Source: Nematopogon swammerdamellus (lineage: Eukaryota > Arthropoda > Insecta > Lepidoptera > Adelidae). Taken from it: a stretch of 64,000 bases of DNA. The position numbers and the translations under genes were made by a program. Positions 51,621 through 61,608 of this stretch are shown in pieces (within the stretch, counting starts at the first letter, position 1; every line of letters begins with the position of its first letter). The notes beneath the pieces were generated by a model. The model had not been told where the DNA came from, did no database searches, and saw nothing but the letters and a program-made list of their open reading frames with translations. The stretch lies in contig OX336337.1 of the NCBI GenBank assembly GCA_946902875.1, positions 2,046,001 through 2,110,000 on the forward strand. The letters are read 5' to 3'.

Positions 51621-52689
51621 GATGGGCAGAATAAGCGAGTCCGGATCGAAAAGTCTTATAAAATGGATTCATAATACTTTCATATTTTTTTATATTGTAG
51701 ATATGATTAAAATACTAGGGGGGGCCTGTGTCCTTTTTTTAATTCATTAATTAGAAATGCGATAAAAAAAATTCTAACTGCTGAAATCTTGACTTCACTG
51801 GCGCGTCCGGACTACACTTTGCGGTAGAAAATATTTTTTTTCTTATCATATATAAGGAATTACGCTACTTTGTATATGTTCTCTAAAACCTAGTTAGTTA
51901 TGCTTTATCTTATATTTTTACTAAGCATGAATACGCTTTAGAAGACGAAATACGAATTATTTTATCTGCGTCCGCTAGTTTCCTTTGATATCGGTGGCGC
52001 GCACGAATACGCTCATAGATCCTATATTATTGTAGCTGCGTGCATAGCTGTTAAAGCGAAAAAAAATATCAGTCGCGCCGCTTCTGTGGCGAGGACAACA
52101 CGTCTGTGCGTTCCTGTGCGGCCGTGTTATTAAGGTATGTAATCGTTTTCGGTGGCTTGGTAACCTATAAAATTGATTTCGCTGAACCAATTTTCTCGTT
52201 ATTTATTTGACATATTACTATTATATTTTAATTAGAGATTGTCTTATTAGTCCTAGATCTCCAACTTAGAGAGCAATACTGTATATATAGATTATATTTG
52301 CAAATATTTTAGATTTTCCTTACTTTTTTGATTTCAGTGTCAATGACTTCGGTGTTTTCGGTGGAAATAGGTGCACCGAAGTCAATTTCAAAACCACCGA
52401 AAGCAAGAAACATATTTTTTAATTAAATAGCATGCCTATTATAACTTATAAACAGGATAACTTATGTATTTGAGGTTTAGAAATGAAAAAAAAAATTTTA
52501 TTCACATAAATTTAAAAACATTTAAGACTGCAAACTCTACGTAGCAAAACCTAACTTACTGTATTTTATTGCGTCATTGAGAGTTTTCGTCGAATGAAGT
52601 ACAAAAAAAAAAAACAACAGTTTTTCTTTTAATCGAAGTTATGTAGTATTATGCCGTTTACACTGCATTAACTAAATAACTTTTGAGAC
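51621..52689. other. Left interior of the 6.67 kb transposon, no gene seen
   Basis: AT-rich apart from 51,990-52,140. A minus-strand frame (51,975-52,190) has no motif. Subterminal CACCGAA-type motifs lie at 52,335-52,405. Confidence 0.5.
52060..52140 (+). promoter_or_regulatory. Possible initiator and splice donor in the transposon left end
   Basis: ATATCAGTCG (52,066) fits the arthropod initiator TCAGT. TTATTAAG/GTATGT (52,134) could be a 5' splice donor 65 bases on. Together they could be the promoter and first non-coding exon of a transposase gene. Weak motifs, so only a hint. Confidence 0.2.
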
Positions 52690-53668
52690 TAGTATATATT
52701 TCTTATTAAATATGTTTTGCGTTACGGTAGATCCGACTTTAGGACGAACTTCAGCTTTCCGAAGGCAGCCCAACCCAGTTGAATGTGTCTCTCTACCTCC
52801 TTGAGTAGGCCTTGTCGACCTACCTAGCCGAAATATTTGTTCGAAATATACGTATTCCTCCACTTGTTCCATCATTTCACCGTAGATCAGACCTAGATGG
52901 CACCCTAGATGGTGCCTGCTCGGCCGACTACTCAATCAATGCTGGTGTTCCACAAGGATCCGTGATGTTGCCTACGCTGTTTCTATTATTCATCAACGAC
53001 ATGCTCTCGCTCGGCGAAATACATTGTTACGTAGAGGACAGCACGGTGCACGAAGGGTTCATCAAGGACTGGAAAGGTAGAGAAGCCTCAGCAGCAAACG
53101 CGAGACGCGAAACTGTTGCTCGGGTTGACCAGATTCTCGAAACACCCCTTTGTAGTCGACAGAAGAGTTCTTCGAACTGCACGATTCTCTAAATCGTTCT
53201 TGTGCCGCACTCCAAAGGTGTGGAACGGGCTCCCAGGGAATATCTTTCCCCACTCCTACAATCCACGGATCTTCAAATCGCGGGTTAATAGCCTTTCCCC
53301 AGCGACATTAGTCAACCTCCAAGCCGGACTGGCACTCGGCGGTGAAATTGGTTGCGCCTGAAGCTTCGACCTCGGGTAGAGCCACCCAGTTCAGAAGCAA
53401 TAAAAAAAATCCAGGTTCATCCTCAGGCCGACGTTCAGCGCGAGGTCTCGCGAGACCTCGTAAAGGTCGCTGAGCGTCTCTTGAAGCTGAACCCGGGTAT
53501 GGGCGAGGAGGACAATGTTATCCGCGAAACGGAGATGACTGAGAAACTCCCCCATTGACATTTATTCCAATGTTCTCCCACTCAAGCGTCTTGAACACGT
53601 CTTCAAGAGCTTTTGTAAGGAGCTTGGGTGAGATCACGTCCCCTTGCCTCACTCCCTTACCAAGGAGC
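52690..53668 (-). pseudogene. RTE-like LINE reverse transcriptase, interrupted by another LINE
   Basis: Two minus-strand parts in the right order. 53,668-53,402 encodes GVRQGDVISPKLLTKALED, GINVNG, then after a one-base insertion (five G where four would keep frame) RFADNIVLLAHTRVQLQETL and LALNVGLRMNLD. 52,893-52,690 encodes EMMEQVEEYVYFEQIFRLG and, after another shift, HIQLGWAAFGKL. These are the RT palm and following region of RTE-clade proteins. The catalytic FADD box reads FADN, so the enzyme would be dead in any case. The gap is filled by the plus-strand LINE at 52,894-53,412. Confidence 0.83.
52894..53412 (+). pseudogene. Family S LINE (Jockey/CR1-like), internally deleted, nested in the RTE copy
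   Basis: Plus-strand frame with SINAGVPQGSVMLPTLFLLF and INDML (RT palm), HCYVEDSTV where YADDS is usual, so the catalytic box is mutated. The frame then jumps to the C-terminal end: VVDRRVLRTARFSKSFLCRT, PKVWNGLPGNIFPHSYNPRI, FKSRVNSLSPATLVNLQAGL, stop at 53,361, and UTR CAGAAGCAATAAAAAAAA. The thumb in between is deleted. The 3' end is the same family as 1-530. It cuts the RTE gene on the other strand. Confidence 0.83.
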
Positions 53669-54560
53669 ATTTTTTTTAAATAAAAAGCGCGACATGAGAC
53701 GACGAGCCACCAATAAGGTGCCTAATGACGCCCATGGAAATTCGTTCGTACGCTGGGCTTTCGAATGCCATGCCGGCCTGACAGGTGCTATTCACGCCTC
53801 TCTTGAAGGACCCGAGACGATACTTGGGGGGAAATACGTGGGTAGGGAGAGCGTTCCAGAGTTTACCAGTTCTGTGGAGGAAAGACCTGCAGAACCGATT
53901 GGTACTCACCCGTATAAGTCCAGCGTATAGGGATGCAATCCCTGTCGAGTGCGCGTTGTGCGGAGGTGGAAAGGGGACGGAAGGATCGCGTTAAACAGCT
54001 CCTCCGAGCATTCACAATGGATTGAATAAGCGATAGAACACACTTATGTCGCCAACATTCCTACGGAGTTGCAGTGGTTCTAGATCGCGGTACACGTTGG
54101 GGTCATCCACTAGTCGCAGGGCTCGACTCTGGATCGAATCCAAAGGCGCAAGCTGGTATTTAGCTGAGCCAACCCACAAGTACGAGCAGTACCCCAAGCA
54201 GGACCTAATCTGTGCTATACAAAAGCAGCCTTTGGCCCGGCGTGAAGTACCGTCGCACCTTATTGAGTACGCCCAACTTTTTAGAAACTAGCTTGGCCTT
54301 GCACTAGATTATGGCGCCGAAAGTTTAGGTCGTGCGACAGTTCGACTCTGAGGACCCCGAGGTGATCGCTTAATTTTAGCGACGGGACCTGGAAGGAAGG
54401 AGCTGGTGTGAATGCCGTTCTTTTCGCACTGAACGCGCAGACTGTCTTGGAAGCGTTAAACTCGACCAAATTAGTACGGCCCCATTCGGAAATAGACCGA
54501 AGCGTTTGTTCGAGTTCAGACAGTCTTCGCCTCTTCTCATCCACAACGTCCCGTCTGGCT
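53668..54560 (-). pseudogene. Family J LINE, RT thumb to 3' UTR
   Basis: The longest J copy. Minus strand in order: SARRDVVDEKRRRLSELEQT, LRSISEWGRTNLVEFNASKT, a KLSDHLGVLRVELS part, KKLGVLNKVRRYFTPGQRLL, MGYCSYLWVGSAKYQLAPLD, NVGDISVFYR, then TNRFCRSFLHRTGKLWNALP and HVFPPKYRLGSFKRGVN, UTR and T-run at 53,670. This is the order seen after the catalytic box in Jockey/CR1-like RTs. Several stops and shifts interrupt it. Its poly-A end abuts the RTE remnant, so it landed in that copy too. Confidence 0.85.
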
Positions 54561-54782
54561 GAAGGGTGACTGGTGTAGGATCCGTGTACCTACTTTTGTC
54601 CGCCTATAAATGTATGTTGCCGAGTACTTAGCAGAATATCATTGGATGGGGCGAGTATTTTCATGGAGTCTCACAGTCACCGCCGTTTACCGATACAAGT
54701 TTTGGAGTATCTCGACGTATCGGTGGTCGATTTATTACTAAGTATAGTATTACGTGTGAGCTTTGCCGTGATAGCGAATTCA
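54561..54782. other. No recognised feature
   Basis: Unassigned stretch between the LINE nest and the palindrome; ACGTATCGGTGGTCG at 54,714 resembles the CGGTGG subterminal motif. Confidence 0.35.
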
Positions 54783-55218
54783 AAAAAATAAGTTCAAAAA
54801 CTAAAACCCGACTACTGAAAGATCACGCTCTAAAAAGTATGAAACAAGAAAATGTTCTCATCTGAAATTGTTATGTACAAACTATTCAATATTTTATCGT
54901 CTATTAAATAAACAACTTACACGTAATATATTTTAATGTATTTAATAAATATTCATAGTGTTGTTCAGAGAATAGCCATGGTCGTATGCCACTTTGCCCT
55001 ATAGGGTAGGTGGCATACGACCACGGCTATCCTCTGAACAACACTATGAATATTTATTAAATACATTAAAATATATTACGTGTAAGTTGTTTATTTAATA
55101 GACGATAAAATATTGAATAGTTTGTACATAACAATTTCAGATGAGAACATTTTCTTGTTTCATACTTTTTAGAGCGTGATCTTTCAGTAGTCGGGTTTTA
55201 GTTTTTGAACTTATTTTT
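54783..55218. repeat. Large palindrome, 210-bp arms, copy 1
   Basis: Left arm 54,783-54,992 and right arm 55,010-55,218 are complementary with only two mismatches seen near the centre (CCATGG/CCACGG and GAATAG/GGATAG). The 17-base loop contains CCCTATAGGG. Such near-perfect arms imply a young or homogenised inverted duplication. Confidence 0.95.
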
Positions 55219-55392
55219 TATTTTAATTATTTTGGGGATATAACTTCGTGATAAAGTATTTGCAGAGCCGTTTTACATGTTTTGTTTGTTTAGGTTTTAC
55301 TGTTTTATAATTTTAACATGTGTACCATAGTCCATAAGGGCAAGCTGGGTTCAGGTAAACGATAAACCGACTCGAAGAAAGTAAGTAACAAA

Positions 55393-57000
55393 GGGCGAGG
55401 CCGAAGGCCGAGCTGCGTTCAGGAAGACGACAAACTTTCTCGAAGAAAGTAAGCAACTATGGGCGAGGCCGAAGGCCGAGCGGCGCTCAGGAAAACGATG
55501 AACCATCTTTAAGAAAGTAAGTAACTGAGGGCGAGGCCGAAGGCCGAGCTGCGTTCGGGAAGACTATAAACCTTCCCGAAGACAGTAAGTAACCATGGGC
55601 GAGGCCGAAGGCCGAGCTGCGTTCAGGAAGAGGATAAACCATCTTTAAGAAAGTAAGTAACTGAGGGCCAGGCCGAAGGCCGAGCTGCGTTCGGGAAGAC
55701 TATAAACCTTCTCGAAGTAAGTAAGTAACAAAGGGCGAGGCCGAAGGCCGAGCTGCGTTCAGGAAGATGATAAACTTTCTCGAAGATAGTAAGTAACTAT
55801 GGGCGAGGCTGAAGGCCGAGCTGCGTTCAGGAAGAGGATAAACCATCTTTAAGAAAGTAAGTAACTGAGGGCGAGGCCGAAGGCCGAGCTGCGTTCGGGA
55901 AGACTATAAACCTTCTCGAAGAAAGTAAGTAACAAAGGGCGAGGCCGAAGGCCGAGCTCCGTTCAGGAAGACGATAAACTTTTTCGAAGACAGTAAGTAA
56001 CTATGGGCGAGGCCGAGGGCCGAGCTGCGTTCAGGAAGACTATAAACCTTCTCGAAGAAAGTAAGTAACAAAGGGCGAGGCCGAGGGCCGAGCTGCGTTC
56101 AGGAAGACTATAAACCTTCTCGAAGAAAGTAAGTAACAAAGGGCGAGGCCGAAGGCCGAGCTGCGTTCATGAAGAGGATAAACCATCTTTAAGAAAGTAA
56201 TTAAAAAAGGGCGAGGCCGAAGACCGAGCTGCGTTCGGGAAGACTATAAACCTTCTCGTAAACAGTAAGTAACTAAGGGAGAGGCCGAAGGCCGAGCTGC
56301 GTTCGGGAAGACTATAAACCTTCTCGTAGACAGTAAGTAACTATGGGCGAGGCCGAAGGTCGAGATGCGTTCAGGAAGAGGATAATTCTTTTTCGAAATA
56401 AGTAGCTAAGAAGTTACTTTCTTCGAGATGATTATAGTCTTCCTGAACGCAGCTCGATCTTCTGACTCGCCCTCTGTTACTTACTTTCTTCGAAAAGGTT
56501 ATCCTCTTCCTGAACGCAGCTCGGTCTTCGGCCTCGCCCTTTGTTGCTTACTTTCTTAAAGATGGTTTATCCTCTTCCTGAACGCAGCTCGGCCTTCGGC
56601 CTCGCCTGTTGATACTTACTTTCTTCGAGAATGTTTAGGCTTCCCGAACGCAGCTCGGCCTTCGGCCTCGCCCTTGGTTACTTACTTTCTTAAAGATGGT
56701 TTATCCTCTTCCTGAACGCAGATCGGCCTTCGGCCTCGCCCATAGTTACTTACTGTCTTCGAGAAAGTTTATCGTCTTCCTGAACGCAGCTCGGCCCTCG
56801 GCCTCGCCCTTTATTACTTACTTTCTTCGAGAAGGTTTATAGTCTTCCCGAACGCAGCTCGGCCTTCGGCCTCGCCCTCAGTTACTAACTGTCTTTAAGA
56901 AGGTTTATCTACTTCCTGAACGCAGCTCGGCCTTCTGCCTCGCCCTTAGTTACTTATTTTCTTTGAGTAGGTTTATCGTCTTCCTGAACGCAACTCATTT
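55393..57000. repeat. Inverted array of 68-bp units, copy 1 (15 forward, 8 reverse)
   Basis: Forward units to 56,400 contain AAAGTAAGTAAC, GGGCGAGGCCGAAGGCCGAG, CTGCGTTCAGGAAGA and ATAAACC. From 56,410 the units run in reverse (CTCGGCCTTCGGCCTCGCCC). Unit starts are spaced 68 bp (55,393, 55,461, 55,529, 55,597). Two or three unit types alternate (CTCGAAG or TTTAAG ends). Drosophila Foldback elements have such inverted ends made of short direct repeats. Confidence 0.95.
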
Positions 57001-57059
57001 ACAAACTTTCGCGTTTATAATATTAAGATGGTTTTAAGTAGGATGTATTTGGGTAGGTT

Positions 57060-57423
57060 TGGAATGAGGCCGAGTACCGTGTGGGGTCGATACTTAAAAA
57101 GAATATCCCCACTGCATCTCTCCCCATGCATGTCGTAAAAGGCGACTAAGGGATAAGGACAAGATGCCGTGCTAAAGAGCGACAGGCTCGCCACCTCTCA
57201 CCTTGGCACGGTACTTCCACCGAGTCATGCAGCAGGTGGGTCTTCGTGCCATACTTGCTGCTTGATCGATTTAATCTTGTTCGAATCCTTTGCAAAACGT
57301 GGTGGTCGGTGTTGTGCTGTAATTGACAAGAGTTCTTGCAGCACAACACCGATTACTCTGCTTACCCCGATTGTCGGGATTCAGCGTCTGTGATATGTAT
57401 GTATATATGTATGGAATGAGGCC
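57060..57423 (+). mobile_element. Element D with 12-bp target-site duplication, copy 4
   Basis: TGGAATGAGGCC flanks it on both sides (57,060-57,071 and 57,412-57,423). Starts GTACCGTGTGGGGTCGATAC, has CTTGGCACGGTACTTCCACC, the inverted pair TCGGTGTTGTGCTG / CAGCACAACACCGA (57,307-57,351), and ends in ATGTATGTATATATGT. Confidence 0.92.
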
Positions 57424-57442
57424 TGATTTTATTTTATTTAGA

Positions 57443-57820
57443 AATTATTACCAATTATCGGGTGCATGCAAGCAAATCCGAAAGCAATAGCTAACAATAT
57501 ATATATTTTTGAAATGTGCTAATTAAGCCCTTTCATTTGATACCCAACACGGCATCATTAAAAAAAAATTTTTTTTTTATCATGACTTTTTGTCATCTAG
57601 AGGGCGCCATAGTCAATTTTGTGTGACGTCACATAGCCTATAACCAGCGGACGATCAAGACGCTTTCAACGATACCTCATTTGTCAAATTTTGATAAGTA
57701 GTTTAGAAGTTATGAGGGAACAGATGAACATACATACATACATACATACATACATACATACATACATACCGGTCAAACACATAACCCTCCTTTTTGCTTC
57801 GCCGTAGTCGGGTAAAAAGA
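57443..57820 (+). repeat. Unnamed dispersed repeat with (CATA)n
   Basis: AGGGCGCCATAGTCAATTTTG, TGACGTCACATAGCCTATAA, (CATA)n at 57,729-57,773, ending TTTGCTTCGCCGTAGTCGGG and TAAAAA. I associate this ending with a common lepidopteran repeat. Single copy here. Confidence 0.5.
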
Positions 57821-57990
57821 GGAACGCTTAGCTAAAAAAAGAGTGGCTGAAGGACTTAGAAAAGCTAGAAATAAAAGCGACCCCATACTTTATGCACTTA
57901 ACAAGGAAAGAGACCGGCAATATCACAAAAAAAAATTTTACAATATAAATCTGCTCAATACCTACTCATATCGAAATTGCACACAATTGT
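57821..57990 (+). pseudogene. Basic open frame near the right TIR, possible transposase scrap
   Basis: A plus-strand frame without start codon reads EERLAKKRVAEGLRKARNKS and DPILYALNKERDRQYHKKK before a stop. Arg/Lys-rich helices with a DPxxYxxxxxKDR-like pattern occur in N-terminal parts of some insect transposon proteins, from memory only. It lies 280 bp inside the right TIR of the 6.67 kb element. About 57 codons, no catalytic residues visible. It could be chance. Confidence 0.25.
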
Positions 57991-58273
57991 AGTTGGTATT
58001 ATTTGTTCTTTTGCACAGTTGCATAGTGTTTAAAGTGTTAAGTTATAAAGTAATTACACGATTTGATTTCGGTGACTTAAATATTGATTTCGGTGGACAT
58101 CATATTTTTTAAATTCAATAACTTCATAACCGTTCAATCAATTTCGTTCCCTCCACTACCATTCGATTCTAAATTAATTCTAAATTATCTTTTGCCTGTG
58201 AGAATGTCTAAATTCAAAGAAAAAAAAAGTGCCACCGAAGTCATCGAAATATTGCGACGGCGGAGAAAGACCC

Positions 58274-58384
58274 CTACAACATCCGTGATGTCAGCCCATA
58301 ACACCGGGTGAACTTGGTGCCACGTCAGTGCTTCCCTTCGGTCATGCCGGCTACATTGAACTGGACGGAAAACACAAACTATTT
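58274..58384 (-). repeat. SINE B, right half of the split copy
   Basis: CTACAACATCCGTGATGTCAG to GGAAAACACAAACTATTTA. Continues the left half at 51,571-51,607. Its 5' part is lost. Confidence 0.92.
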
Positions 58385-58734
58385 AAATACTAATACTACT
58401 TAAATACTTTAATACACATGTATATGTATATATTTAAAGACTTACATATTATGTACCTTAATCAGTGGTACTGTTCTTCCAAACCATGGACTGAATGACT
58501 GAATGAGAAAATAGGGGAGTTAGCCCTATTTCATAAAGTAGAAAAAAAAAGCCTGAGGTGCACTTGCACCTTGACCGGCACACCGGCAGAAGTGAAAACA
58601 ACACCGTAACATTGCTTTAAAAAAGAGTTTAAAAAAAAAATTTAAAAAAAATTAAGAAAAAAAAATAAAAAAAAACAAAAAAAAATAAAAAAAAAATAAC
58701 AAAAAAAAATATTTATAAAAAAAATTAATTTTAA
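58385..58734. other. AT-rich and poly-A low complexity
   Basis: 58,618-58,735 is almost only A with single T interruptions. Nothing else recognised. Confidence 0.6.
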
Positions 58735-59167
58735 ATTTAGTAGAACGGACAGACATGCATTTGTTATGGAACCCTACATTCATTTTGCAGAACTTAGTAG
58801 AATGGACAGACATAAACGTGTTACGGAACCCTACATTTATTATAAAATAACCGTCGGAGGACCTTGGTTGAAAATTGTAAAATTTTGTAGAACGGACAGA
58901 CATGCATTTGTCACGGAACCCTTCATTCATTTTGCAGAACTTAGTAGAATGGACAGACATAAACGTGTTACCCAACCCTACTTAACAGTTGCACTCCGGG
59001 AGTGCCGGCAGATCCCGTGCCACTCTAACTTAACCCTTAATGCAATGACAAGGTTTCATTTTAAAAATGACGCTGAGGCGACACCGCGACGGTGTCGCGA
59101 GTTATACATTTTTCCCCCATACAAAAAGTGCCCAGCGCCGCCGCTAAAGAAGTTTTCACTTCAAAAA
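58735..59167 (+). repeat. Element F, copy 2, with 147-bp direct repeat
   Basis: GCAGAACTTAGTAGAATGG occurs at 58,787 and 58,934, one unit apart. Then AGTTGCACTCCGGGAGTGCC and GAGGCGACACCGCGACGGTG, ending AAAGAAGTTTTCACTTC. A 161-codon frame crosses it, but it is repeat-derived. Confidence 0.87.
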
Positions 59168-59943
59168 GATATACGTATGCAATATAAATGTATTTACTCC
59201 AGTGGGTACAAAAATGGGTGGAGCAATAAAACATCTCTCTCTATTTACTAGTTTTGAGTAAAATCGTTTCTTTATAACAAAATTTAATATCACGTTGAAA
59301 AGAGTAAGTAAACACATTTGCAAATTCTAAGTAAAGTAATTTGTTATTCTAAGCCTAGCCAACTATGAAAAGATCACGCTCTAAAAAGTATGAAACAAGA
59401 AAATGTTCTCATCTGAAATTGTTATGTACAAACTATTCAATATTTTATCGTCTATTAAATAAACAACTTACACGTAATATATTTTAATGTATTTAATAAA
59501 TATTCATAGTGTTGTTCAGAGAATAGCCATGGTCGTATGCCACTTTGCCCTATAGGGTAGGTGGCATACGACCACGGCTATCCTCTGAACAACACTATGA
59601 ATATTTATTAAATACATTAAAATATATTACGTGTAAGTTGTTTATTTAATAGACGATAAAATATTGAATAGTTTGTACATAACAATTTCAGATGAGAACA
59701 TTTTCTTGTTTCATACTTTTTAGAGCGTGATCTTTCAGTAGTCGGGTTTTAGTTTTTGAACTTATTTTTTATTTTAATTATTTTGGGGATATAACTTCGT
59801 GATAAAGTATTTGCAGAGCCGTTTTACATGTTTTGTTTGTTTAGGTTTTACTGTTTTATAATTTTAACATGTGTACCATAGTCCATAAGGGCAAGCTGGG
59901 TTCAGGTAAACGATAAACCGACTCGAAGAAAGTAAGTAACAAA

Positions 59944-61548
59944 GGGCGAGGCCGAAGGCCGAGCTGCGTTCAGGAAGACGACAAACTTTCTCGAAGAAAG
60001 TAAGCAACTATGGGCGAGGCCGAAGGCCGAGCGGCGCTCAGGAAAACGATGAACCATCTTTAAGAAAGTAAGTAACTGAGGGCGAGGCCGAAGGCCGAGC
60101 TGCGTTCGGGAAGACTATAAACCTTCCCGAAGACAGTAAGTAACCATGGGCGAGGCCGAAGGCCGAGCTGCGTTCAGGAAGAGGATAAACCATCTTTAAG
60201 AAAGTAAGTAACTGAGGGCCAGGCCGAAGGCCGAGCTGCGTTCGGGAAGACTATAAACCTTCTCGAAGTAAGTAAGTAACAAAGGGCGAGGCCGAAGGCC
60301 GAGCTGCGTTCAGGAAGATGATAAACTTTCTCGAAGATAGTAAGTAACTATAGGCGAGGCTGAAGGCCGAGCTGCGTTCAGGAAGAGGATAAACCATCTT
60401 TAAGAAAGTAAGTAACTGAGGGCGAGGCCGAAGGCCGAGCTGCGTTCGGGAAGACTATAAACCTTCTCGAAGAAAGTAAGTAACAAAGGGCGAGGCCGAA
60501 GGCCGAGCTCCGTTCAGGAAGATGATAAACTTTTTCGAAGACAGTAAGTAACTATGGGCGAGGCCGAGGGCCGAGCTGCGTTCAGGAAGACTATAAACCT
60601 TCTCGAAGAAAGTAAGTAACAAAGGGCGAGGCCGAAGGCCGAGCTGCGTTCAGGAAGATGATAAACTTTCTCGAAGATAGTAAGTATATAAGAGAGGCCG
60701 AAGGCCGAGCTGCGTTCATGAAGAGGATAAACCATCTTTAAGAAAGTAATTAAAAAAGGGCGAGGCCGAAGACCGAGCTGCGTTCGGGAAGACTATAAAC
60801 CTTCTCGTAAACAGTAAGTAACTAAGGGAGAGGCCGAAGGCCGAGCTGCGTTCGGGAAGACTATAAACCTTCTCGTAGACAGTAAGTAACTATGGGCGAG
60901 GCCGAAGGTCGAGATGCGTTCAGGAAGAGGATAATTCTTTTTCGAAATAAGTAGCTAAGAAGTTACTTTCTTCGAGATGATTATAGTCTTCCTGAACGCA
61001 GCTCGATCTTCTGACTCGCCCTCTGTTACTTACTTTCTTCGAAAAGGTTATCCTCTTCCTGAACGCAGCTCGGTCTTCGGCCTCGCCCTTTGTTGCTTAC
61101 TTTCTTAAAGATGGTTTATCCTCTTCCTGAACGCAGCTCGGCCTTCGGCCTCGCCTGTTGATACTTACTTTCTTCGAGAATGTTTAGGCTTCCCGAACGC
61201 AGCTCGGCCTTCGGCCTCGCCCTTGGTTACTTACTTTCTTAAAGATGGTTAATCCTCTTCCTGAACGCAGATCGGCCTTCGGCCTCGCCCATAGTTACTT
61301 ACTGTCTTCGAGAAAGTTTATCGTCTTCCTGAACGCAGCTCGGCCCTCGGCCTCGCCCTTTATTACTTACTTTCTTCGAGAAGGTTTATAGTCTTCCCGA
61401 ACGCAGCTCGGCCTTCGGCCTCGCCCTCAGTTACTAACTGTCTTTAAGAAGGTTTATCTACTTCCTGAACGCAGCTCGGCCTTCTGCCTCGCCCTTAGTT
61501 ACTTATTTTCTTTGAGTAGGTTTATCGTCTTCCTGAACGCAACTCATT
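59944..61548. repeat. Inverted array of 68-bp units, copy 2
   Basis: Forward units to about 60,950, reverse units after 60,960. One forward unit (60,650-60,700) carries AGTAAGTATATAAGAGAGGCC in place of AGTAAGTAACAAAGGGCGAGG. Confidence 0.95.
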
Positions 61549-61608
61549 TACAAACTTTCGCGTTTATAATATTAAGATGGTTTTAAGTAGGATGTATTTG
61601 GGTAGGTT

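Larger units (their letters stand above)
54818..57442 (+). repeat. 2.6 kb duplicated block, copy 1
   Basis: Palindrome, spacer, inverted 68-bp arrays and element D. It returns nearly base for base at 59,369-61,992 (offset 4551, later 4549). The break on the right is TTTTATTTTATTTAGAAA. Confidence 0.93.
51604..58277. mobile_element. 6.67 kb DNA transposon with 13-bp TIRs and 4-bp TSD
   Basis: The left end is GGGTCTTTCTCCG (51,608-51,620), the right end its exact complement CGGAGAAAGACCC (58,261-58,273), each flanked by CTAC (51,604-51,607 and 58,274-58,277). The flanks are the two halves of one SINE B, which proves insertion. Within the outer regions of both ends, motifs such as CACCGAAGTC, TTTCGGTGG and GATTTCGGTG recur (52,145; 52,335-52,405; 58,066-58,100; 58,230-58,245), as transposase-binding subterminal repeats often do. 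The 4-bp duplication is known for Sola, Ginger and Chapaev superfamilies; no transposase was identified, so the class is open. The interior is filled with other elements. Confidence 0.8.

Noticed and set aside
53352..53558. Plus-strand frame across the RTE remnant
   Set aside because: It is the antisense of the minus-strand RT, which has recognisable motifs.
55393..57000. Regularly spaced 68-bp repeats as a CRISPR array
   Set aside because: No spacers: the whole unit repeats, direction flips midway, and the setting is eukaryotic.
57146..57393. Frames on both strands, repeated at 61,695-61,942 and similar at 7260-7625 and 23,146-23,361
   Set aside because: They lie in element D. Conservation follows the repeat on both strands, so it says nothing about coding.
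58766..59251. 161-codon open frame
   Set aside because: It crosses element F, has repeated segments from the 147-bp repeat, and no known motif.
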